From assembly GCA_023436945.1 (NCBI GenBank), contig JAEZHG010000132.1:1-5314 (forward strand): a DNA stretch of 5,314 nt. Reading direction: 5' to 3'. Positions 1 through 5,177 of this stretch are shown in pieces (position 1 is the first letter of the stretch; each line of letters begins with the position of its first letter). The stretch is from Pseudomonadota bacterium. Lineage in GTDB: Bacteria > Pseudomonadota > Alphaproteobacteria > Caulobacterales > Caulobacteraceae. The notes under the pieces were generated by a model. The model was not told the origin of the DNA and did not search any database. It was given only the letters and a program-made list of their open reading frames with translations. Made by a program: the position numbers and the translations under genes.

Positions 1-213
1 ACGGTGGACCGCTCGGGCAAGCTCGCCCTCGCCACGCGGCCGAACCAGGACACGCCGCTCATGGACGGCCAGCGGGTCCGCATGGGCAACGACGTGTGGG
101 AGCACGCCTATTACCTGAAGTACCAGAACCGCCGCGCCGACTATCTGAAGTCGTTCTGGACGGTCGTGAACTGGAACAAGGTGAACGAACTCTACGCAGC
201 GGCAAAAGCCTAA
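1..213 (+). CDS. sodB: Fe/Mn superoxide dismutase, C-terminal fragment (5' end outside window)
   Basis: The enzyme dismutates superoxide to oxygen and hydrogen peroxide in the cytoplasm. Only the last 70 codons are present; the reading frame is open from base 1 and stops at TAA 211-213. The family signature DVWEHAYY is seen at fragment residues 31-38, where Asp31 and His35 are the two C-terminal metal ligands. It is followed by the conserved [13 protein letters not shown] and NW segments that end the family's alpha/beta domain. The two N-terminal His ligands and the residues that separate iron from manganese enzymes lie upstream, so the symbol sodB rests on the general similarity to alphaproteobacterial iron enzymes and is less certain than the family. 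An in-frame internal ATG (61-63) is not a start, since conserved sequence extends ahead of it. A strong terminator follows 40 bases after the stop, so this transcript probably ends here. Confidence 0.93.
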   Translation, partial: TVDRSGKLALATRPNQDTPLMDGQRVRMGNDVWEHAYYLKYQNRRADYLKSFWTVVNWNKVNELYAAAKA

Positions 214-252
214 GCTGCGCAGATAAATCTCTGAATATTTCAGTGGTTTAAT

Positions 253-283
253 AAGGGGGTCGGCATTGCCGACCCCCTTTTCT
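253..283 (+). terminator. Intrinsic terminator after the superoxide dismutase gene
   Basis: A perfect 10-bp GC-rich stem (GGGGGTCGGC at 255-264 with GCCGACCCCC at 268-277) closes a 3-base ATT loop. Two A-T pairs (253-254 with 278-279) extend it, and a short T-rich run TTTTCT follows. This is a textbook rho-independent terminator and separates sod from the next gene. Confidence 0.93.
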
Positions 284-357
284 ATGATTAAGCCCCTATT
301 AGCCTTGATTGTTTGCGCGTCGGTCAGAACCACCGACTAGAAGCGATCAAGTATTTT

Positions 358-365
358 AGGTGGGG
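358..365 (+). promoter_or_regulatory. Ribosome binding site that decides the start of the MHYT-GGDEF-EAL gene
   Basis: AGGTGGGG ends six bases before ATG 372. A longer reading from GTG 360 would begin inside this element and leave no binding site of its own, so ATG 372 is the better start. Confidence 0.75.
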
Positions 366-371
366 CGTAGA

Positions 372-2735
372 ATGCGCGTACTGACTTGTCTGGTCGAAGA
401 CCACAACCTGATGCTTGTTGCCTTGGCGGCAGTGGTGTGTGTGGCGGGCTCTGCCATCACCATCAACCTATATGACAAGCTGCGTAACAGCCGCGGTATG
501 AGCCAGAACATCTGGACGGTCATGGGCGGTGTCGCCGGTGGCGCAACCATCTGGTGTACGCACTTCGTCGCCATGCTCGCGTGGCAGACAAATATCCCCA
601 CCACCTATGATCCGATGATTACCGGCCTGTCGCTGCTGGCGGCTATGGCGGGGGTGACGCTCTCACTACGGGTAGGGGCAGGACAGAAGGAACTGGCTCC
701 GGCTGCCGGCGGTGTGCTGTTCGGCCTGACCGTTTCGGCCATGCACTATATCGGCATGGCTGGTCTCAAGGCCCATGCGATCCTGCATGTCGACATCAAC
801 TACATCATCGCCTCGCTGGTGTTGGCGGCGCTGGTGGGCATGGCCGCCTTTGTGATCTCGGGCCGTACGCGCATTAAAGGCCGTCGAATCTGGGCCAGCG
901 CTGCGATGGTTGTTGCGATTGTCAGCCTGCATTTCACCGGCATGGCCGCGATCCATGTCACCCTGATCGGTGGCGAAGCGGACTTCAAAGCCACCAATGA
1001 GCTGCTGATGGCGCTCAGCGTTGCCGCAGTGGGTATGATCCTGATTGGCTCGGCGTTGGCCGCAAATGCACTTCAGGATCAGGCCCAGACGCGCGAACTG
1101 CGCCGCCTGCAGGCCCTGATCGATGGCAATGTTGATGGTATGGCCGTCGAAAGCGCGGGCAGCATCCTGATGGTCAATGCCGCCTTTGCCACCATGACCG
1201 AGGTCAGCGTCGAGGACCTCAAGGGCCAGCCCATCGAGCGCTGGATTGAGGATGCCGAGGCCATGACCACCATGTCGGTGGTCCAAAGCCGCATCTGTGT
1301 GACCGAGGGCAACGGTATTCCGGTCGAGGTGACAGTCCGTATCGAGCATGATGATGCCGGTGGCGTGATCCGCCTGTTCTCCGTGCGCGACCTGCGCCAC
1401 CGTCTTGAGCAGGAACGCCGCATTGCTTTCCTTGCCCGTAACGACAGCCTGACGGGCCTACCGAACCGTGCCTCTTTCCTCGAAAAGCTGGCCCGCATGT
1501 GCCAGCTGCACAAGGACAAGCCGGGTTTTGCGCTGTTCGCCATTGATCTGGACCGCTTCAAGGACATCAACGACATCTATGGCCATGGTGTTGGCGACCA
1601 GCTGCTGAACCATGTGTCGAGCAATATGAAACTGGCCACGCGCGAGGGTGAGTTCATTGCTCGACTGGGGGGTGACGAGTTTGTCGCCGTGGTGCCGCTG
1701 ACTTCGCAGGACAATTTGAAAGATGAGGCGAACGCTGCGGCATTGCGCCTGCGCGAAGCCATCCTGCAGCCGATGCATGGCGAGCATACGCAACTGGCTT
1801 GCGGAGCCTCCATCGGTATCGCCCTGTGGCCGGACGATGCGGATAAGCCGAATGCGCTGATCAACAATGCCGACCTGGCCATGTACCGCTCCAAGGCCTC
1901 GATTGCCGACGATATCTGCTTCTACGACCGCTCGATGGACGAGGCCGTCCGCGAGCGCCGCCGCATGACCCAAGGCATGCGCGAGGCGCTGGATCGCGGG
2001 CATTTCCAGATCTATTACCAGCCGCAGATGATGTTGGGGACCAACGAGGTCACGGGCTATGAGGCTCTGATCCGCTGGCCCAAGCCTGAGGGTGGCTATA
2101 TCTCTCCGGTGGATTTCATTCCTCTGGCCGAGGATACGGGCCTGATCCTGCCGATCGGTGAGTGGGTACTTCGCCGCGCCTGTGAAGAAGCGATGCAGTG
2201 GGACAAGCCCCTTCGTCTGGCCGTGAACCTGTCGCCGGTCCAGCTGGGCCAGACGGACCTGCCGAACATGGTGCAGAAGATTCTTATGGAAACGGGTCTG
2301 CCTGCTTCACGCTTGGAACTGGAAATCACCGAAACGGCCATGATCACCGATATGGCCCGCTCGACGCACATCCTGCGCCAGTTGAAAGCGCTGGGCGTCT
2401 CTATCGCCATGGATGACTTCGGCACGGGCTATTCGTCGTTGTCGACACTGCGGGCGTTCCCGTTCGACAAGATCAAGCTGGACCGCGCCTTTATGGGCGA
2501 GCTGGAAGACAGCCCGCAATCGCGCGCGATCATCCGCGCCGTCCTGACGCTGGGCGAAAGCCTCAATATTCCGGTTCTGGCCGAGGGTGTAGAAACCAGC
2601 GACCAGTTGAACTTCCTCAAGGCGCAGGGCTGTGACGAGGTGCAGGGCTATCTTCTGGGCCGTCCCGCACGTGAACTGCTGGATACGGCGGTTATCGATC
2701 TGGAAGGTCTGCAGGACGAACGCCTCAGCGCCTGA
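372..2735 (+). CDS. Membrane MHYT-PAS-GGDEF-EAL cyclic-di-GMP synthase/phosphodiesterase
   Basis: A 787-residue inner-membrane protein predicted to make and break cyclic-di-GMP, the messenger for the motile-sessile switch. Residues about 8-235 form a seven-helix MHYT sensor with three motif copies: CTHFVAM (62-68), MHYIGM (124-129) and LHFTGM (186-191). Such domains are proposed to bind copper and sense oxygen, CO or NO. A PAS-like domain spans about 243-345. The GGDEF domain (about 349-520) has an intact GGDEF at 433-437 and metal ligand Asp392; its inhibitory-site position reads REGE (424-427) rather than RxxD. The EAL domain (about 528-775) keeps the phosphodiesterase residues: EAL 564-566, Asn619 in NLSP, EITE 651-654, the DDFGTGYS motif, Lys702, Glu738 and Gln758. 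Both activities therefore look possible; which dominates cannot be read from sequence. The domain order matches Pseudomonas MucR/NbdA-type proteins apart from the PAS domain. Probably monocistronic, since a terminator lies upstream and rpsD has its own predicted promoter. Confidence 0.95.
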   Translation: MRVLTCLVEDHNLMLVALAAVVCVAGSAITINLYDKLRNSRGMSQNIWTVMGGVAGGATIWCTHFVAMLAWQTNIPTTYDPMITGLSLLAAMAGVTLSLRVGAGQKELAPAAGGVLFGLTVSAMHYIGMAGLKAHAILHVDINYIIASLVLAALVGMAAFVISGRTRIKGRRIWASAAMVVAIVSLHFTGMAAIHVTLIGGEADFKATNELLMALSVAAVGMILIGSALAANALQDQAQTRELRRLQALIDGNVDGMAVESAGSILMVNAAFATMTEVSVEDLKGQPIERWIEDAEAMTTMSVVQSRICVTEGNGIPVEVTVRIEHDDAGGVIRLFSVRDLRHRLEQERRIAFLARNDSLTGLPNRASFLEKLARMCQLHKDKPGFALFAIDLDRFKDINDIYGHGVGDQLLNHVSSNMKLATREGEFIARLGGDEFVAVVPLTSQDNLKDEANAAALRLREAILQPMHGEHTQLACGASIGIALWPDDADKPNALINNADLAMYRSKASIADDICFYDRSMDEAVRERRRMTQGMREALDRGHFQIYYQPQMMLGTNEVTGYEALIRWPKPEGGYISPVDFIPLAEDTGLILPIGEWVLRRACEEAMQWDKPLRLAVNLSPVQLGQTDLPNMVQKILMETGLPASRLELEITETAMITDMARSTHILRQLKALGVSIAMDDFGTGYSSLSTLRAFPFDKIKLDRAFMGELEDSPQSRAIIRAVLTLGESLNIPVLAEGVETSDQLNFLKAQGCDEVQGYLLGRPARELLDTAVIDLEGLQDERLSA

Positions 2736-2773
2736 CAGGCGCGCTACAGACCAAGCGCCAAGGGCCGCAAAGA

Positions 2774-2802
2774 TTGACTCTTGAGGTGTGGAAGGCGATA
2801 AG
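2774..2802 (+). promoter_or_regulatory. Predicted sigma70-type promoter of rpsD with a GANTC site in the -35 box
   Basis: TTGACT (2774-2779) and GATAAG (2797-2802) are separated by 17 bases, matching the -35 and -10 consensus at 5/6 and 4/6 positions. It lies about 125 bases before rpsD, leaving room for a structured leader. GACTC at 2776-2780 is a CcrM-type methylation site overlapping the -35 box. No start site has been mapped; this is a pattern match. Confidence 0.5.
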
Positions 2803-2811
2803 CGCGCCCTT

Positions 2812-2839
2812 CACATCTCGGGTTTGCGCCCGAGGTGCG
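2812..2839 (+). promoter_or_regulatory. Leader hairpin 1 upstream of rpsD
   Basis: CACATCTCGGG (2812-2822) pairs with CCCGAGGTGCG (2829-2839) around a 6-base loop. Eleven positions pair, with one T-G wobble and one A-C mismatch. No T-run follows, so it does not look like a terminator. Its place just after the predicted promoter makes it a 5'-leader element. A role in S4 autoregulation is possible but is inference only. Confidence 0.5.
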
Positions 2840-2876
2840 TTTACACACGGACGATGCGTGAACCGCCGTTGAGATA

Positions 2877-2898
2877 GTCTCTCCAATAGGGGAGGGAC
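2877..2898 (+). promoter_or_regulatory. Leader hairpin 2 upstream of rpsD, enclosing an SD-like purine run
   Basis: GTCTCTCC (2877-2884) pairs with GGAGGGAC (2891-2898) over eight positions, with one T-G wobble and a 6-base loop. The paired GGGGAGGGA run looks like a strong Shine-Dalgarno sequence, yet it lies about 29 bases from the rpsD ATG, too far to serve it directly. It could be a ribosome standby site or a protein-binding structure. Confidence 0.45.
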
Positions 2899-2926
2899 CG
2901 GGCCGCGTCATATATGAGAGTAGACT

Positions 2927-3544
2927 ATGTCCAAGCGTCATAGCGCCAAGTACAAAATCGACCGCGCCATGGGTGAAAACCTGTGGGGCCGCGCCAAGTC
3001 GCCGGTCAACAAGCGTTCGTACGGCCCGGGCCAACACGGCCAGCGTCGTAAGTCGAAGGTTTCGGACTTCGGTCTGCAACTGAAGGCTAAGCAAAAGCTC
3101 AAGGGCTACTACGGCAACATCACTGAGAAGCAATTCGCAGCGACCTACGCCGAAGCTGACCGTCGCAAGGGCAACACTTCGGAAAACCTGATCGGCCTGC
3201 TGGAATCGCGTCTGGACGCTATCGTCTACCGCGCCAAGTTCGTGCCGACCGTTTGGGCTGCCCGTCAGTTTGTCTCGCACGGCCACGTGACCGTTGACGG
3301 CAAGAAGGTTGATATCGGTTCGTACCGCGTCAAGCCGGGCCAAGTCATCGAAGTCAAAGAAAAGTCGCGCAACATGGCTCTGGTGCTGGAAGCCCAGCAG
3401 TCGGGTGAACGCGACGTTCCGGATTACCTGGAACTGGGCGATCGCGGTTTCTCGGTGCGCTACGTGCGCGTCCCGGAACTGGCTGACGTTCCGTACCCGG
3501 TTAAGATGGAACCGAACCTGATCGTCGAATACTATTCGTCGTAA
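2927..3544 (+). CDS. rpsD: 30S ribosomal protein S4
   Basis: S4 is a primary binder of 16S rRNA and starts assembly of the 30S body; in some bacteria it also represses its own mRNA. The 205-residue length is normal for alphaproteobacteria. The N-terminal domain (1 to about 90) carries the family sequence [19 protein letters not shown] and the [11 protein letters not shown] segment. The S4 RNA-binding domain follows at about 94-155 ([15 protein letters not shown], then [19 protein letters not shown]). The protein has no cysteine at all, so it is the zinc-free type of S4. The start ATG has a modest GAGAG binding site at 2916-2920, six bases upstream. The gene stands alone rather than in a ribosomal operon, with its own predicted promoter and a strong terminator. 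Confidence 0.98.
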   Translation: MSKRHSAKYKIDRAMGENLWGRAKSPVNKRSYGPGQHGQRRKSKVSDFGLQLKAKQKLKGYYGNITEKQFAATYAEADRRKGNTSENLIGLLESRLDAIVYRAKFVPTVWAARQFVSHGHVTVDGKKVDIGSYRVKPGQVIEVKEKSRNMALVLEAQQSGERDVPDYLELGDRGFSVRYVRVPELADVPYPVKMEPNLIVEYYSS

Positions 3545-3586
3545 GGACTGAAGTTTGCCCGCCAAAACGGGCAGACGTTCGGATTG

Positions 3587-3623
3587 AAGAAGGCTCTGTC
3601 TCGGCGGAGCCTTCTTTTCTTTT
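3587..3623 (+). terminator. Intrinsic terminator of rpsD
   Basis: AAGAAGGCTC (3587-3596) and GAGCCTTCTT (3607-3616) form a perfect 10-bp stem with a 10-base loop, followed by the T-rich run TTTTCTTTT. A smaller 6-bp hairpin, TGCCCG/CGGGCA (3556-3573), lies between the stop codon and this terminator. The strong stop implies that the lipoprotein genes downstream need their own promoter. Confidence 0.93.
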
Positions 3624-3653
3624 GTAAAAACGCTGTTTCCTTGTCGTGCAATT

Positions 3654-3695
3654 GGGGGCATCCTCCCTAGCGTATGTGCGGTGCAAAAAGGGAGG
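3654..3695 (+). promoter_or_regulatory. Leader with mutually exclusive pairings around the Shine-Dalgarno of the first lipoprotein gene
   Basis: The gene's binding site GGGAGG (3690-3695) lies five bases before ATG 3701. The seven bases AGGGAGG (3689-3695) are exactly complementary to CCTCCCT (3662-3668), so a hairpin with a 20-base loop could hide the site. The same C-rich segment can instead pair with GGGGG (3654-3658) in a tight hairpin with one bulged T, which would free the site. This matters only if transcription starts upstream of about 3654, which is not known. No clear promoter was identified in 3624-3653; TTGTCG at 3641 is a possible -35 box without a convincing -10 partner. Confidence 0.4.
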
Positions 3696-3700
3696 CTGAC

Positions 3701-4123
3701 ATGACTAAGCGGACTATCCGCTCCGACTTCCGCCCCCTTGGGCTTCGCGCTGCTGTTGCGGCAACCGCAGCCTCTGTGCTGCTTGCAGGTTGTGCGACCA
3801 TGGGCGGTGCGCCCGCTGATCCCATGCCGGGTGTGCTGGAACCGATCCACGGTGCAGCCTTCACCGACAATCTGGCCATTGTGCGCGTGACCTCGAACGG
3901 TTGCACCACAAAGGAAGACCTCGTCCCCTATGTTCAGCAGTCGCGCGACTTCTCGATCCTGACGGTGCGCCGCGTGAACGAGGACAAGTGCCGCACCCCC
4001 ATGGAAGATGGTCTGGAGGTCCAGTGGACCTTCGAGGAACTGGGCCTTCCAAAGGGCACGAACGTGACGGTCAACAACCCGTTCCGACTGCGTGACGTTG
4101 TGGTGCACGGCCGCGCGGGTTGA
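3701..4123 (+). CDS. Predicted lipoprotein of unknown function, two-cysteine/LGL domain
   Basis: I do not recognise a named family. The 140-residue product starts with a basic N terminus, a hydrophobic stretch (residues 17-29) and the lipobox LAGC with Cys31, so it should be lipidated and face the periplasm or sit in the outer membrane. Residue 32 is Ala, not Asp, which does not suggest inner-membrane retention by the enterobacterial rule. The mature part has a pattern shared with the third lipoprotein of the cluster: NGC (Cys68), DFSILTV, DKC (Cys97), VQWTFEELGL (Trp109 at its centre) and NNPF (125-128). The two mature cysteines could form a disulfide. ATG 3701 is preferred over an upstream in-frame ATG at 3674 because GGGAGG lies five bases ahead of it and the signal peptide then has normal length. 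The gene follows the rpsD terminator and probably has its own promoter. Confidence 0.85.
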   Translation: MTKRTIRSDFRPLGLRAAVAATAASVLLAGCATMGGAPADPMPGVLEPIHGAAFTDNLAIVRVTSNGCTTKEDLVPYVQQSRDFSILTVRRVNEDKCRTPMEDGLEVQWTFEELGLPKGTNVTVNNPFRLRDVVVHGRAG

Positions 4124-4143
4124 TCATTACGTCGCTGTAATGA
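4124..4143 (+). repeat. Inverted repeat TCATTAC-N6-GTAATGA in the gap between lipoprotein genes
   Basis: Perfect 7-bp arms (4124-4130 and 4137-4143) flank the spacer GTCGCT, beginning directly after the stop of the first lipoprotein gene. The right arm lies in GCTGTAAT (4134-4141), repeated directly at 4178-4185, and an 8-bp palindrome TCACGTGA lies between at 4156-4163. No T-run follows, so a terminator is unlikely; an operator for the following gene pair is possible. The gap 4124-4214 is AT-rich compared with its surroundings, as expected of a promoter region, but no convincing -35/-10 pair was found. Confidence 0.5.
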
Positions 4144-4214
4144 CTAAATAATAATTCACGTGATGAGGGTTTGCGAAGCTGTAATAAGCGTTGCAACACA
4201 CACGGAGAATTTCA

Positions 4215-4352
4215 ATGCGTCGTCTTGTTATCGGCCTGGTTACCCTCGCTATCGCTGCCCCGATGCTGTCGGGCTGCATCATTATTGCGACCGACAAGCC
4301 GACCACCCGCGTCATCCACACCAGCACTGTCGAAGCTCCGGCGGGTAACTGA
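4215..4352 (+). CDS. Very small predicted lipoprotein (45 residues)
   Basis: A short gene that automatic callers easily miss. ATG 4215 is preceded by a good binding site, GGAGA (4204-4208), six bases away. The product begins MRRL, continues with a hydrophobic core (residues 5-18) and has the lipobox LSGC with Cys21, leaving a mature peptide of only 25 residues. Small lipoproteins of this kind are known in the entericidin and related groups, but I see no specific match. The mature start CIIIATDKPTTR resembles that of the next protein, CVIIADEGSETTR. Its stop codon TGA (4350-4352) shares its last base with the ATG of the next gene, so the two are probably translationally coupled. The function is unknown. 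The start, signal and coupling together make a real gene likely. Confidence 0.75.
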   Translation: MRRLVIGLVTLAIAAPMLSGCIIIATDKPTTRVIHTSTVEAPAGN

Positions 4353-4732
4353 TGGCGAAAGCATTTTCATCGCTGGCCGTTGCAAGCGTGCTGGCGGCTT
4401 CGCTAGCCGTTTCGGGCTGTGTGATCATCGCTGACGAGGGCAGCGAGACCACCCGCATCACCACCATCGAGCAGATCAAAACCGACGCCAGCCTCGCCAC
4501 CGTGCGTCGCTTCAGCGCCGATGGCGCTGTCGTGGCGGCCACTCTGTGGACCAACTGTGCAGGTGCGGAAAACTTCGAAGTGAAGATCACCGCAGATAGG
4601 TTTGCTATCGGCGTGCGCGACCGTGCCCGCTGTGAAGGCGAGATGCGCAATCTGGATCTGCAATGGTCCTATGAGATGCTGGGCCTGGGTTCAGGCTCGC
4701 AAGTCATCCTTCAGAACGCGGTGGTTCTGTAA
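4352..4732 (+). CDS. Predicted lipoprotein of unknown function, paralogous to the first of the cluster
   Basis: A 126-residue product with a type II signal peptide: a hydrophobic stretch (residues 7-20) and lipobox VSGC with Cys23. The mature N terminus is Thr/Ser/Glu-rich (about 27-45). The C-terminal part carries the pattern of the 140-residue lipoprotein upstream: TNC (Cys69), a short strand-like segment, RARC (Cys94), LQWSYEMLGL (Trp105) and a final QN. The spacing from the second Cys to Trp is 11 here and 12 there, and from Trp to LGL it is 5 in both. The start overlaps the stop of the 45-residue gene (TGATG) and has no strong binding site of its own, which points to coupled translation. 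The gene ends one base before the convergent thioesterase gene, and no T-tailed terminator is seen between them. Confidence 0.82.
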   Translation: MAKAFSSLAVASVLAASLAVSGCVIIADEGSETTRITTIEQIKTDASLATVRRFSADGAVVAATLWTNCAGAENFEVKITADRFAIGVRDRARCEGEMRNLDLQWSYEMLGLGSGSQVILQNAVVL

Positions 4733-4733
4733 G

Positions 4734-5165
4734 TCAGGCCTTGGCTGCAAACGGGGCGATCATATCGCCCTGAATGCGGCTGGGGCGCATGGTGACGGCA
4801 TCGACCAGACACCATTCCGAGACGCCCTGCGCGCAGACGCGGCCCTCGGCATCCTCGATACGGACATAGCGGTTAAAGCGCGGCCCCTGCGGATCGCCGA
4901 CCCATGTGCGGGCCTTGATGCCCGTGGCGTCGGGCGCGATGGGGCGCAGGTAGTCGATTTCGTGACGAAGGGCGACCCACGACCATTTGGCGCGGGTCTC
5001 TTCGCTGAAGCGGGCATTCCAGTGGGCGGTGCCCACATCCTGTAGCCAGCCCACATAGACCACGTTGTTCACGTGGTTGTTGTCGTCGATGTGCTCGGGC
5101 CGCACATCCAGCGGCACCTCATAGACCTCACGGTCGGAACGGGGTTCCAGTACGGCCCTAGCCAT
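4734..5165 (-). CDS. Hotdog-fold acyl-CoA thioesterase (4HBT family)
   Basis: A predicted cytoplasmic enzyme that hydrolyses acyl-CoA or a related thioester; the substrate cannot be told from the sequence. The 143-residue length fits a single hotdog domain. Near the N terminus is VRPEHIDDNNHVNNVVYVGW (about residues 21-40), matching the family's D-x-N/G-H-V-N-N-x-x-Y active-site helix, with Asp27 or Asp28 the candidate catalytic acid. The later segments RHEIDYLRPI and WVGDPQGPRF fit the central strands. On the minus strand the start ATG is at 5165-5163, preceded by AAGGA that overlaps the TAA stop of grxD. The gap of 12 bases between the two genes indicates an operon with grxD first. It converges on the third lipoprotein gene with a single base between their stops. 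Confidence 0.9.
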   Translation of the reverse strand: MARAVLEPRSDREVYEVPLDVRPEHIDDNNHVNNVVYVGWLQDVGTAHWNARFSEETRAKWSWVALRHEIDYLRPIAPDATGIKARTWVGDPQGPRFNRYVRIEDAEGRVCAQGVSEWCLVDAVTMRPSRIQGDMIAPFAAKA

Positions 5166-5177
5166 CGCGGTCGTCCT

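Noticed and set aside
360..371. GTG 360 as an upstream start for the MHYT protein
   Set aside because: It lies within the AGGTGGGG binding site that serves ATG 372, and has no binding site of its own at suitable distance.
666..1400. Minus-strand open frame of 244 codons inside the MHYT-GGDEF-EAL gene
   Set aside because: It is opposite a clearly conserved coding sequence and its His/Asp/Gly-rich translation is typical of antisense frames in GC-rich DNA.
2738..2759. GGCGC/GCGCC inverted repeat just after the MHYT-GGDEF-EAL gene as a terminator
   Set aside because: The stem is only five base pairs with a 12-base loop, and no T-run follows.
2914..2943. A nine-codon upstream frame (ATG 2914 to TAG 2943) overlapping the rpsD start out of frame
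   Set aside because: It has no binding site at normal distance and the peptide shows no attenuator-like codon run. It is probably chance.
3674..3700. ATG 3674 as an upstream start for the first lipoprotein
   Set aside because: GGGAGG lies five bases before ATG 3701 and the signal peptide has a normal length from there. The extra nine residues add nothing recognisable.
2744..4108. Long minus-strand open frame of 454 codons opposite rpsD and the first lipoprotein gene
   Set aside because: It runs antisense across rpsD, its terminator and the next gene. Its composition is that of a shadow frame and it has no recognisable domain.
4602..5045. Plus-strand open frame of 147 codons across the end of the third lipoprotein and the thioesterase
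   Set aside because: It overlaps two well-supported genes in other frames and shows no domain, signal peptide or binding site.
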